The notes under the pieces were generated by a model. It saw only the letters and a list, made by a program, of their open reading frames with translations. It made no database searches and was not told where the DNA came from. The position numbers were made by a program, and so were the translations under genes. A stretch of 8,221 nt of DNA from JACVRW01 sp036519295 (GTDB lineage Bacteria > Actinomycetota > Thermoleophilia > Solirubrobacterales > Thermoleophilaceae): positions 1 through 8,221 of the forward strand of contig DATDLN010000208.1 of the NCBI GenBank assembly GCA_036519295.1, given 5' to 3'. Below are positions 1-6,443 of the stretch, in pieces (the first letter of the stretch is position 1; each line of letters starts with the position of its first letter).

Positions 1-2
1 GG

Positions 3-2381
3 TTCTGCGCTCGACACTGGAGGCCCGTGGTCGCGGTCTGGATCGTGGCCGCGGTGGGCCTGGCCATCATGGGTCGGGCCGCAGGGCACAAGACCAGCGA
101 CGACCTCACGCTTCCGGGCACGGGGTCGACCAAGGCCACCGACGTGCTCGAAGAGCGGCTGCCGAACCAGGCCTACGGCAGCAACCCGTTCGTGCTCGAG
201 TCGCACCACGGGAAGCTCACCGACTCGAAGAACAAGCAGGCCGTCGACGACACCGTCAAGGACGTGCGGAACACCCCACACGTCGTAAAGGCGGTCAACC
301 CGCTGAGCGACGAGGGATCGGCGTTCCTCTCCAAGGACAAGACGATCGCCTACATCCCGGTCACCCTGGACGTCAGCCAGAGCGACATCACCAAGGACGA
401 GGCGCAGCAGGTGCTCGATGCGGGCGATCCCGCACGCGACGCCGGCCTCGACGTGTCGCTCGGCGGCTACGCCGGACAGCAGCTCTCGAAGCCGAGCACG
501 CACGAGAGCGAGGCCATCGGCCTGGCCGCAGCGGTCGTGATCCTCCTGTTCGCGTTCGGGACGGCGACGGCGATGGCGCTGCCGATCGTGACCGCGATCC
601 TGGGCCTCGTCAGCTCGCTCGCGCTCATCAGCGTGCTCGGCCTGCTGACGGACGTGCCGACCACCGCGCCGACGCTCGCCACCATGATCGGGCTGGGCGT
701 TGGGATCGACTACGCGCTCTTCATCGTCACCCGGCACAAGCTGCAGCTGCGCGACGGGATGGAGATGCGGGAGTCGATCGCGCGCGCGACCGCCACGGCC
801 GGCGGCGCGGTCCTGTTCGCCGGCACCACGGTGGTGATCGCCCTCTGCTCGCTCGTCTTTGCCGGGATCCCGCTGGTCACCAAGCTCGGCTTCACCGCGG
901 CCATCGCGGTCGTCGTGTCCGTTCTCGGCGCGACCACGCTCCTGCCGGCGCTGCTGGGCGCGCTCGGGCCGCGGATCAACGCGCTGCGCGTGAAGTTCGG
1001 GCGCACCCATCCTGATGACCACAAGCCCCATGGCTGGGCACGGTGGGCGCGCGGAGTGGCGAAGCGGCCATGGCGCTCGCTGGTGGCGAGCACGGCCGTG
1101 CTGATTGTGCTCGCGCTTCCCGTCCTCGACCTGCACCTCGGGCAGTCCGACACTGGCGCTCTGCCGACGTCGACGACGGCGCGCCAGGCCTACGACGCAA
1201 TCAGTGAGGGGTTCGGCGCTGGAACGAACGGCCCGCTGCTGGTGGCAGCGGAGCTGGGCAAGCCCGCCAAGGCGGACCAGAAGAACCTCAACAAGATCGA
1301 CAAGCAGGAGAAGCAGCTGAAGCAGAAGCAGCAGCAGATCGAGCAGACCGCGCTGCTGCAGGGCGCGACCCAGCAGCAGGCGGAGGCCCAGGCGAAGCAG
1401 CAGACGCAGAAGCAGTCCGACGAGCTCCAGAAGAAGAAGAAGCAGGCCGAGTCGCCGGCCACCGACCCGCGCCTCACCGACTTCTCGGACGCGCTCGCGA
1501 AGGCGCCGGGTGTCAAGTCGGTGTCGCCGCCCACGCTCGACAAGCGCGGCAACGCGGCCGTCTACACGGTGATCTCCGACTCGGCCCCCTCGTCGAACCA
1601 GACGGAGGATCTCGTCAGTCACGTGCGCTCGACCACGATCCCTCAGGCGACCAAGGGCACGGACATCACCGCCCACGTGGGCGGGCAGACCGCCGGCTAC
1701 ATCGATCTCGCCGAGCGCATCAGCGAGAAGCTGCCGGCGATGATCGCCATCGTCGTCGGGCTGAGCTTCATCGTCCTGATGCTGGCCTTCCGCTCGCTGG
1801 TGGTGCCGGCCAAGGCGGCGATCATGAACCTGCTGTCCGTGGGCGCGGCTTACGGGGTCGTGACCGCGGTCTTCCAGAAGGGCTGGGGCGCGAGCCTGAT
1901 CGGCCTGGAGCACTCGATCCCGATCGTGAGCTTCGTGCCGCTGCTCATGTTCGCCATCCTGTTCGGCCTCTCGATGGACTACGAGGTGTTCCTGCTCACC
2001 CAGATCAAGGAGCACTACGAGGAGTCCAAGCGGCCCACCCGCGCGGTGATAGAGGGGCTCGCGAACACGGGCCGGGTGATCACCTCGGCGGCGCTGATCA
2101 TGGTCTGCGTCTTCACGAGCTTCGTGCTCAACGGCGACCCGGTCGTCAAGGAGTTCGGCGTGGGGCTCGCGGTTGCGATCGCCATCGACGCCACTCTGGT
2201 GCGCTGCCTGCTGGTCCCGGCGGTGATGACGCTGCTCGGACGTGCGAGCTGGTGGATGCCCTCCTGGCTCGACCGGCTGCTGCCGCGAATCAGCATCGAA
2301 GGAGAGGATTACTTCGCAAAGCGTCCCGCCCCCGGGGCTGCCAAGCAACCCGCCCCGGCCGCGGTAGAGGTGAAGGCATGA
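3..2381 (+). CDS. MMPL/RND-family transporter (5' end cut by window)
   Basis: This is an inner-membrane exporter of the MMPL branch of the RND superfamily, which moves lipids or other hydrophobic molecules using the proton gradient; the substrate cannot be told here. Numbering from the GTG at 27, there is a first membrane helix near residues 1-16, an external loop to about 165, a helix bundle at about 168-312, a helix at about 350-369, a second external loop at about 370-570, and a second bundle at about 572-740. The two duplicated MMPL signatures are visible: GVGIDYALFIVTR (from residue 224) and FGLSMDYEVFLLTQ (from residue 646), each with the Asp-Tyr pair. The reading frame stays open leftward to base 3 (FCARHWRPV), which looks like the usual MMPL N-terminus, so the GTG at 27 is probably not the start and a few codons are missing. 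The C-terminal tail is Ala/Pro-rich. Family assignment is secure. Confidence 0.93.
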   Translation, partial: FCARHWRPVVAVWIVAAVGLAIMGRAAGHKTSDDLTLPGTGSTKATDVLEERLPNQAYGSNPFVLESHHGKLTDSKNKQAVDDTVKDVRNTPHVVKAVNPLSDEGSAFLSKDKTIAYIPVTLDVSQSDITKDEAQQVLDAGDPARDAGLDVSLGGYAGQQLSKPSTHESEAIGLAAAVVILLFAFGTATAMALPIVTAILGLVSSLALISVLGLLTDVPTTAPTLATMIGLGVGIDYALFIVTRHKLQLRDGMEMRESIARATATAGGAVLFAGTTVVIALCSLVFAGIPLVTKLGFTAAIAVVVSVLGATTLLPALLGALGPRINALRVKFGRTHPDDHKPHGWARWARGVAKRPWRSLVASTAVLIVLALPVLDLHLGQSDTGALPTSTTARQAYDAISEGFGAGTNGPLLVAAELGKPAKADQKNLNKIDKQEKQLKQKQQQIEQTALLQGATQQQAEAQAKQQTQKQSDELQKKKKQAESPATDPRLTDFSDALAKAPGVKSVSPPTLDKRGNAAVYTVISDSAPSSNQTEDLVSHVRSTTIPQATKGTDITAHVGGQTAGYIDLAERISEKLPAMIAIVVGLSFIVLMLAFRSLVVPAKAAIMNLLSVGAAYGVVTAVFQKGWGASLIGLEHSIPIVSFVPLLMFAILFGLSMDYEVFLLTQIKEHYEESKRPTRAVIEGLANTGRVITSAALIMVCVFTSFVLNGDPVVKEFGVGLAVAIAIDATLVRCLLVPAVMTLLGRASWWMPSWLDRLLPRISIEGEDYFAKRPAPGAAKQPAPAAVEVKA
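1269..1451 (+). other. Lys/Gln-rich coiled-coil segment inside the MMPL protein
   Basis: Residues 415-475 (numbered from the GTG at 27) contain 19 Gln and 13 Lys among 61 residues and no proline. Isolated hydrophobic residues fit a long charged helix or coiled coil. The segment lies in the second external loop of the transporter, between the two membrane bundles. The DNA is correspondingly rich in CAG and AAG codons, including four consecutive Lys codons near 1431-1442. The reading frame is intact on both sides, so it is translated. Its role is unknown; inference: it may mediate oligomerisation or contact the cell envelope. Confidence 0.75.
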
Positions 2382-2393
2382 GGAAGAGCGGGA

Positions 2394-2421
2394 CGGCGAG
2401 TGGCGGGACGGCCGCTCGCCG
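2394..2421 (+). terminator. GC-rich hairpin after the MMPL gene
   Basis: An 11-base-pair stem (2394-2404 with 2411-2421) has ten Watson-Crick pairs and one T-G wobble, closing a 6-base loop at 2405-2410. It begins 12 bases after the transporter stop codon. No T-run follows, so it is not a textbook intrinsic terminator, but T-less hairpins of this kind are commonly proposed as terminators in high-GC actinomycetes. It could equally lower transcription arriving from the minus strand. Confidence 0.5.
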
Positions 2422-2429
2422 ACCCGCAG

Positions 2430-2674
2430 CACCTCGCCCGTGCAGAGCGCCGTCCAGGTCCCGCGTGTCCGCGCTCCCGTCGCCGCCTGGCGCACACTGA
2501 CCCGGATCGTGTTTCGTTCGCCGCGCGTGCAGCCGATCCGGCCCGCTGGCACGCACCTGCGCGCCGTCCTGCTCGGAGGTCGCCTGCTTGTCGATCGTGT
2601 TCAAGGCAACACCCGAGTAAGCGCCCGGCGCCCCGGAGAGCGCCAGGGTGGCGAGGCCGGCGACGAGTAGACAT
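2430..2674 (-). pseudogene. Frameshifted remnant of a small secreted protein
   Basis: Read on the minus strand from an ATG at 2674 (MSTR), the sequence makes sense only if one base is skipped near 2662 and another near 2538-2539. The joined reading then gives a hydrophobic secretion signal (AGLATLALSGAPGAYS), a segment NTIDKQATSEQDGAQV, and IGCTRGERNTIRVSVRQ followed by GTWTALCTGEV. This resembles small exported actinobacterial proteins with a GPxxCTxGE...CTGE pattern and two cysteines; that likeness is from memory and the family has no function I can name. The pattern stops near 2430, and the last frame meets no stop before the transporter's 3' end at 2381, so the C-terminus appears lost. 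The two shifts could be real decay or sequencing errors. Confidence 0.55.
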
Positions 2675-2858
2675 GAGTACCGCCCAGGCTGATGCGGTCG
2701 CCCTTCGACTTCGGCGCGACGTCGATCATCTTCACCGCCTCGATCTTGTCTCGTACGGTTATCTCCCGCGCGCTGTCGGCGCTTGTCAATGCAGGAACGG
2801 CGACGATCGCCGCAAGCGCGACCAGCGCGACGCTGATCGTTCGGAATGGTGTGAACAC
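2601..2858 (-). pseudogene. Truncated exported protein, possibly a dirigent/allene-oxide-cyclase-like barrel fragment
   Basis: The GTG at 2858 has an AGGAGG seven bases upstream and opens an 85-codon frame. Residues 1-27 are a good signal peptide (MFTPFR, then a hydrophobic Val/Ala/Leu stretch, cleavage near LTSADS). Residues 30-60 include REITVRDKIEAVKMIDVA and KGDRISLGG, resembling the first strands of small actinobacterial secreted barrel proteins related to allene oxide cyclase/dirigent proteins; this match is from memory. Such proteins usually run to roughly 130-150 residues. Here the family-like sequence stops at about residue 60 (base 2679), and the last 25 residues are Pro/Arg-rich and overlap the reading of the neighbouring remnant. 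The gene was therefore probably cut by a deletion. It could still be expressed as a short exported peptide. Confidence 0.6.
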
Positions 2859-2865
2859 GGTGCTG

Positions 2866-2871
2866 CCTCCT
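2866..2871 (-). promoter_or_regulatory. Shine-Dalgarno site AGGAGG for the truncated exported gene
   Basis: A consensus AGGAGG on the minus strand is separated by seven bases from the GTG at 2858. It is the best ribosome binding site in the window and fixes the start of the truncated gene. It also shows that the frame was a genuine gene. Confidence 0.75.
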
Positions 2872-3142
2872 GGTATCGAATCGGTCGAGAGCCAGTCAAC
2901 CTCGGGACTGGAGGACGGCGCCTCGCCCCGGGCGGCGAACTTCGCATCACCCCGCGGGGCTACTCGGGTGCAGGCCCTACCGCGGTGGAGTGAGCACGGC
3001 GGCGCTCGACTTCGTCTCCCGGGCGCGCTTCCCGTCGCTCGACATCCGGCCAAACGCCGATGTCCCTGGAAATAGAGCTGCGGCGCGTGAGCGCGCGGCT
3101 CGCCGGGTACCTTGGGGGAGGGATTCTGGAGGTCAGGAGCAC
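2872..3142. other. Non-coding gap between divergent genes
   Basis: No convincing gene lies here. Frames that cross it on either strand give Arg/Pro-rich sequence with no recognisable domain. It should hold the start signals for the minus-strand remnant and for the dehydrogenase operon. A TACCTT at 3108-3113 could be a -10 element (TAnnnT) giving a short leader before 3143, but there is no convincing -35. A perfect palindrome CCCCGCGGGG occurs at 2950-2959, too short to interpret. Confidence 0.5.
3128..3139 (+). promoter_or_regulatory. Ribosome binding site deciding the E1-alpha start
   Basis: GGAGG at 3128-3132 (10 bases before the GTG at 3143) and AGGAG at 3135-3139 (3 bases before it) both lie just upstream. 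They favour the GTG at 3143 over the longer in-frame start at 2990. Confidence 0.6.
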
Positions 3143-4213
3143 GTGGCGACATCACCAGCGAGAGAGGCGGGAGTCGAGCGGGAGGGCGGGGGACAAACGC
3201 CCTCGCTGACCGCCGATGACCGGCGCGTGCTTCTGCGGTTCATGCTGCTGATGCGCGCCACTGAGGAGCGCGCACTCACGCTCTACCGACAGGGCAAGGT
3301 GCCGGGCTCGTTCTACGACGGCCGCGGCCAGGAGGCGACCGCGGTGGGCCCGGCATTCGCCCTCGGTCCGCGCGACCGGACGTGCATCCTGCACCGCGAT
3401 CTCGGCGCGCACCTCGTACGAGGCGTCACCCCCGGCCGGGTGCTGGCGCAGATGATGGGACGCGCCGGTGGAGTGACCGGCGGCAAGGACGCCAACATGC
3501 ACTTCGCCGACCAGAGCGTCGGCGCCGTCCAGATGGTCTCGATGCTGCCCGACATGGCGCTCGTGGCGTGCGGCCTGGCGCTCGCCTTCCAGATGCGCGA
3601 CGAGCAGCGCGTCGCGATGACCTGGTTCGGCGACGGTGCCACTGCCAACGGACAGTGGCACGAGGCCATGAACGTGGCGGGCGTCCGGCAGCTCCCGGTC
3701 GTGTTCGTGCTCGAGAACAACCAGTGGGCGTACTCGACTCCGAACGAGCGCGAGTTCGCCGTGGATCCCGTCGAGCGCGCAGCGGGCTATGGCTTCCGCG
3801 GCTTGAAGGTGGACGGCAACGACGTCGAGGCGGTGTTCGCGGCGGCCGCCGAAGCCTGCGAGAGGGCGCGCTCGGGCGGCGGCCCGACGCTCATCGAGGC
3901 CGAGACGATGCGGATGCACGGTCACGGCGCGCATGACGACATGCGCTACGTGCCGAAGGAGATGTTCGAGGAGTGGGAGGCGCGCGACCCGATCCGGCGC
4001 TACGAGGAGCGCCTCGGTGCCGAGGGCGTCGACGTGGAGCCGATTCGCGCCTCCGTGAAGGAGGAGCTCGACGGGGAGACGGAGTGGGCGCTCGCGCAGC
4101 CGATGCCCGACCCCAGCGGGGCCACCGCGGGCGTGTTCGGGGAGTCCGAGCCCGAGCTGGGCGACGGGTCGGCGCCCTGGTCGCGCTGGTCGGCGGAGGC
4201 GCACGGTGCCTGA
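3143..4213 (+). CDS. 2-oxoacid dehydrogenase E1 component, alpha subunit
   Basis: This is the alpha subunit of the thiamine-diphosphate-dependent E1 that decarboxylates a 2-oxoacid and, with the beta subunit, transfers the acyl group to the lipoyl arm of E2. It has 356 residues, normal for the family. Visible landmarks are the entry motif GRGQEATAVGP, H84-R85 (HRDLGAHL), GGKDANMHF, and the thiamine/Mg site running from G163-D164-G165 to N192-N193 (GDGATANGQWHEAMNVAG ... ENNQWAYS). The late loop RMHGHGAHDD (residues 257-266) corresponds to the cofactor-contacting His loop. That loop differs from the branched-chain-type loop (STSDD) I would expect, so pyruvate or acetoin-like substrates remain open; substrate is not resolved. 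The GTG start is chosen from its ribosome binding site and because the family-like sequence begins soon after. It is first in a four-gene operon and overlaps the beta gene by 8 bases. Confidence 0.92.
   Translation: MATSPAREAGVEREGGGQTPSLTADDRRVLLRFMLLMRATEERALTLYRQGKVPGSFYDGRGQEATAVGPAFALGPRDRTCILHRDLGAHLVRGVTPGRVLAQMMGRAGGVTGGKDANMHFADQSVGAVQMVSMLPDMALVACGLALAFQMRDEQRVAMTWFGDGATANGQWHEAMNVAGVRQLPVVFVLENNQWAYSTPNEREFAVDPVERAAGYGFRGLKVDGNDVEAVFAAAAEACERARSGGGPTLIEAETMRMHGHGAHDDMRYVPKEMFEEWEARDPIRRYEERLGAEGVDVEPIRASVKEELDGETEWALAQPMPDPSGATAGVFGESEPELGDGSAPWSRWSAEAHGA
4195..4199 (+). promoter_or_regulatory. Ribosome binding site for E1-beta inside the E1-alpha gene
   Basis: GGAGG six bases before the GTG at 4206 sits within the last codons of the alpha gene. 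It supports the overlapping start and translational coupling of alpha and beta. Confidence 0.65.
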
Positions 4214-5174
4214 GCTCACCTACCTCCAGGCGATCTCCGACGGGCTGCGCGAGGAGATGCGCGCCGACGAGTCGGTCTTCTGCCTGGGCGAGGACATCGG
4301 CGCCTTCGGCGGCGCGTTCAAGGTCACCGACGGGTTCATCGAGGAGTTCGGGGCGGACCGCGTCTGGGACACGCCACTCGCCGAGAACGCCATCATCGGC
4401 ACCGCCGTGGGCGCCGCGGTGGAGGGGCTCAGGCCGGTGTGCGAGATGCAGTTCGCGGACTTCATCTCCTGCGGCTTCGATCAGCTCGTGAACGTGGCGG
4501 CGAAGCTGCACTACCGCCAGGGGCTCTCGGTTCCGATGACCGTGCGCCTACCCAGCGGCGGCGGCTTCTCGGGCGGCCCCTTCCACTCGCAGAACCCAGA
4601 GGCGTGGTTCCTGCAGGCTCCGGGGCTCAAGGTGGTGGCCCCCTCCTCCCCCGATGACGCGAAGGGGCTGATCGCCGCCGCAATCCGCGACCCGAGCCCG
4701 GTGCTCTTCATGGAGCATAAGCACCTCTACCGGCGATCCAAGGGCGAGGTAACGGAGGGGCGGTACGAGACGCCGATCGGCGAGGCCCGCGTCGCTCGTG
4801 CGGGCGAGGACCTCACCGTGATCACCTACGGCGCGATGGTGTTGACGGCGCTCGAGGCCACGGAGGACCTGGACGGCGCCTCGATCGAGGTGCTCGATCT
4901 GCGCTCGCTCTGCCCCTACGACCGCGAGGCGGTGCTGGAGAGCGTGCGCAAGACGAGCAAGGTCGTGCTCGTGCAGGAGGCGACGCGCTCGTGCGGGGTC
5001 GCCGCCGAGATCGCTGCGCTGATCGCAGAGGAGGCCTTCGAGGATCTGGACGGTCCGGTGGTGCGGGTCACCACGCCGGACGTGCCGATCCCGTTCAGCC
5101 CGCCGCTCGAGCGCGCCGTGCTGCCCCAGGTCGAAGACGTGAGGAACGCGTGCCGTGAGCTCCTCGCCTATTGA
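4206..5174 (+). CDS. 2-oxoacid dehydrogenase E1 component, beta subunit
   Basis: This is the beta subunit of the same E1; the active sites form at the alpha-beta interface. It has 322 residues, typical for the family. E60 in TPLAENAIIG matches the Glu that contacts the thiamine pyrimidine ring in this family. It is followed by GLRPVCEMQFADF and the family stretch RLPSGGGFSGGPFHSQNPE containing H127, the expected active-site histidine position. The C-terminal transketolase-like domain is present (VITYGAMVLTALEA; LDLRSLCPYD; KVVLVQEA) and ends with the usual TTPDVPIPFSPPLE. The start is GTG at 4206 with GGAGG upstream, overlapping the alpha stop by 8 bases; the 3' end overlaps E2 by 20 bases. 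Equimolar synthesis by coupling is an inference. Function is secure; the preferred 2-oxoacid is not. Confidence 0.93.
   Translation: MPELTYLQAISDGLREEMRADESVFCLGEDIGAFGGAFKVTDGFIEEFGADRVWDTPLAENAIIGTAVGAAVEGLRPVCEMQFADFISCGFDQLVNVAAKLHYRQGLSVPMTVRLPSGGGFSGGPFHSQNPEAWFLQAPGLKVVAPSSPDDAKGLIAAAIRDPSPVLFMEHKHLYRRSKGEVTEGRYETPIGEARVARAGEDLTVITYGAMVLTALEATEDLDGASIEVLDLRSLCPYDREAVLESVRKTSKVVLVQEATRSCGVAAEIAALIAEEAFEDLDGPVVRVTTPDVPIPFSPPLERAVLPQVEDVRNACRELLAY
5141..5145 (+). promoter_or_regulatory. Ribosome binding site for E2 inside the E1-beta gene
   Basis: GAGGA nine bases before the GTG at 5155 supports the E2 start within the beta gene. The next in-frame ATG lies inside the conserved beginning of the lipoyl domain, so it would be too late. 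Confidence 0.55.
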
Positions 5175-6441
5175 CAGCGGCCTCCTCGAGGTCACGATGC
5201 CCCAGATGGGCGTGTCGGTCGCCGAGGGCACCATCGTGGGCTGGAAGAAGCAGCCCGGCGACGCCGTCGAGGCCGACGAGCCGATCGTGGAGATCTCGAC
5301 CGACAAGGTCGAGACCGAGGTGCCCGCCCCGGGCGGCGGCCGGCTGAAGGAGATTCTGGTCGAGACCGGTGAGACAGTCGACGTCGGCACGGTGCTGGCG
5401 ACGATCGAGCCGCCGGCTGCGTCGGTCGCCGCAGGCGAGGCTCCGTCGGCGCCCGCGGCCGAAGCCCCGGCGGCGGGGGGCGAGCAGCGCCCATCCGCCG
5501 GCGGCGACGGCGGCGCGCCCGAGCATGGCGACGGCCGAGCGCCGCCCGTGACGCCGGTCGTGCGTCGCATGGCCGAGGAGCACAATCTGGACCTCTCGCA
5601 GATCGAGGGAAGCGGGCGCCGTGGGCGCGTCACGAAGAAGGACGTGCTCGCGTACCTGCGCGAGCGCCCCGAAGCGGCACCCGAGGAGGAGCCGCCCGAG
5701 GAAGCGGCGCCGGAACCGGCGCTGCACATGGAATCCCCCTACCGCGAGGAGGAGCCTGCCGTCGAAGCTGCTGCGCCGGCGCCGGGCGCCCGCGAGCTGT
5801 CCGTCATGCGCAAGCGGATCGCCGAGCACATGGTTCGCTCGCTCCGGACGGCGGCGCACTGCACCACGATCGTCGAGGCCGACATGAGCCGGATCGAGGC
5901 CGCGCGCGGACGGCGCTCGTACCTGCCGTTCGTCGCCCGGGCCACCATCGCGGCGCTCCGCGAGCACCCCGGCCTCAACGCCACCCTCGAGGGAGACATG
6001 CTGACGGTGCACGAGGAGGTACACCTGGGCATCGCCGTGTCGCTCGGCGAGCAGGGGCTCATCGTGCCGGTGATCCGGAACGCCCACGAGCTCTCACACG
6101 AGGGCCTGGCCACCCGCATCAAGGACCTCGCGGAACGCGCGCGCAGCAAGCGGCTCACCGCCGACGAGGTGGCGGGCGGAACCTTCACCATCACCAACCC
6201 GGGCGCGTATGGCGCGGTGCTCGCCACGCCGATCATCAACCAGCCGCAGGTGGCCATCCTCGACCTCGAGGCGGTGGTCAAGCGCCCGGTGGTCCTCACG
6301 GACGCCGACGGCAACGACAGCATTGCCATCCGACCCATGACCTACCTCTGCATGTCCTGGGACCACCGCGCCCTCGACGGCGCCTTGGCCGCCCAGTTCC
6401 TCTCGACGCTGAAGCAGCGGATCGAGGGCTGGCAGGGCTGA
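5155..6441 (+). CDS. 2-oxoacid dehydrogenase E2, dihydrolipoyl acyltransferase
   Basis: This is the core enzyme of the complex; it carries the acyl group on a lipoyl-lysine and transfers it to CoA. It has 428 residues. Domains in order are: one lipoyl domain at about 9-85 with the lipoylated lysine K51 in STDKVETEV; an Ala/Pro/Gly linker at about 86-130; a peripheral subunit-binding domain at about 132-171 (TPVVRRMAEEHNLDL ... GSGRRGRVTKKDVLAYL); a second acidic Pro/Glu linker; and the acyltransferase domain at about 212-426. The catalytic motif is SWDHRALDGALA, with H404 and D408. The family stretch TFTITNPGAYGAVLATP is intact. Between ADMSRIEA and YLPFVARA (about 242-258) the domain is shorter than in many E2 proteins. 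It overlaps E1-beta by 20 bases and is 2 bases from the next gene. E3 and lipoylation enzymes are not in the window, so they must be encoded elsewhere. Confidence 0.94.
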   Translation: MSSSPIDSGLLEVTMPQMGVSVAEGTIVGWKKQPGDAVEADEPIVEISTDKVETEVPAPGGGRLKEILVETGETVDVGTVLATIEPPAASVAAGEAPSAPAAEAPAAGGEQRPSAGGDGGAPEHGDGRAPPVTPVVRRMAEEHNLDLSQIEGSGRRGRVTKKDVLAYLRERPEAAPEEEPPEEAAPEPALHMESPYREEEPAVEAAAPAPGARELSVMRKRIAEHMVRSLRTAAHCTTIVEADMSRIEAARGRRSYLPFVARATIAALREHPGLNATLEGDMLTVHEEVHLGIAVSLGEQGLIVPVIRNAHELSHEGLATRIKDLAERARSKRLTADEVAGGTFTITNPGAYGAVLATPIINQPQVAILDLEAVVKRPVVLTDADGNDSIAIRPMTYLCMSWDHRALDGALAAQFLSTLKQRIEGWQG

Positions 6442-6443
6442 AA

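Noticed and set aside
2378..2500. Forty-codon frame with ATGA overlap at the end of the MMPL gene
   Set aside because: The overlap looks like coupling, but the product is Arg/Pro/Ser-rich with no motif and runs through the hairpin and the antisense remnant.
2871..2899. Promoter-like TTGACT with ATACCA 17 bases on, minus strand, before the truncated exported gene
   Set aside because: The -10 position touches the Shine-Dalgarno site, so a transcript starting there would lose it.
2990..3142. Longer N-terminus for E1-alpha from the GTG at 2990
   Set aside because: The added 51 residues are Arg/Ala-rich and unlike the family, while the GTG at 3143 has a good ribosome binding site.
3152..4219. 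Long minus-strand open frame (355 codons) opposite E1-alpha
   Set aside because: It mirrors a well-identified gene, is His/Arg/Ala-rich and lacks any domain. Long antisense frames are expected in GC-rich coding DNA.
4548..5729. Minus-strand open frame of 393 codons opposite E1-beta and E2
   Set aside because: Shadow of two secure plus-strand genes, with low-complexity Ser/Arg/Pro sequence.
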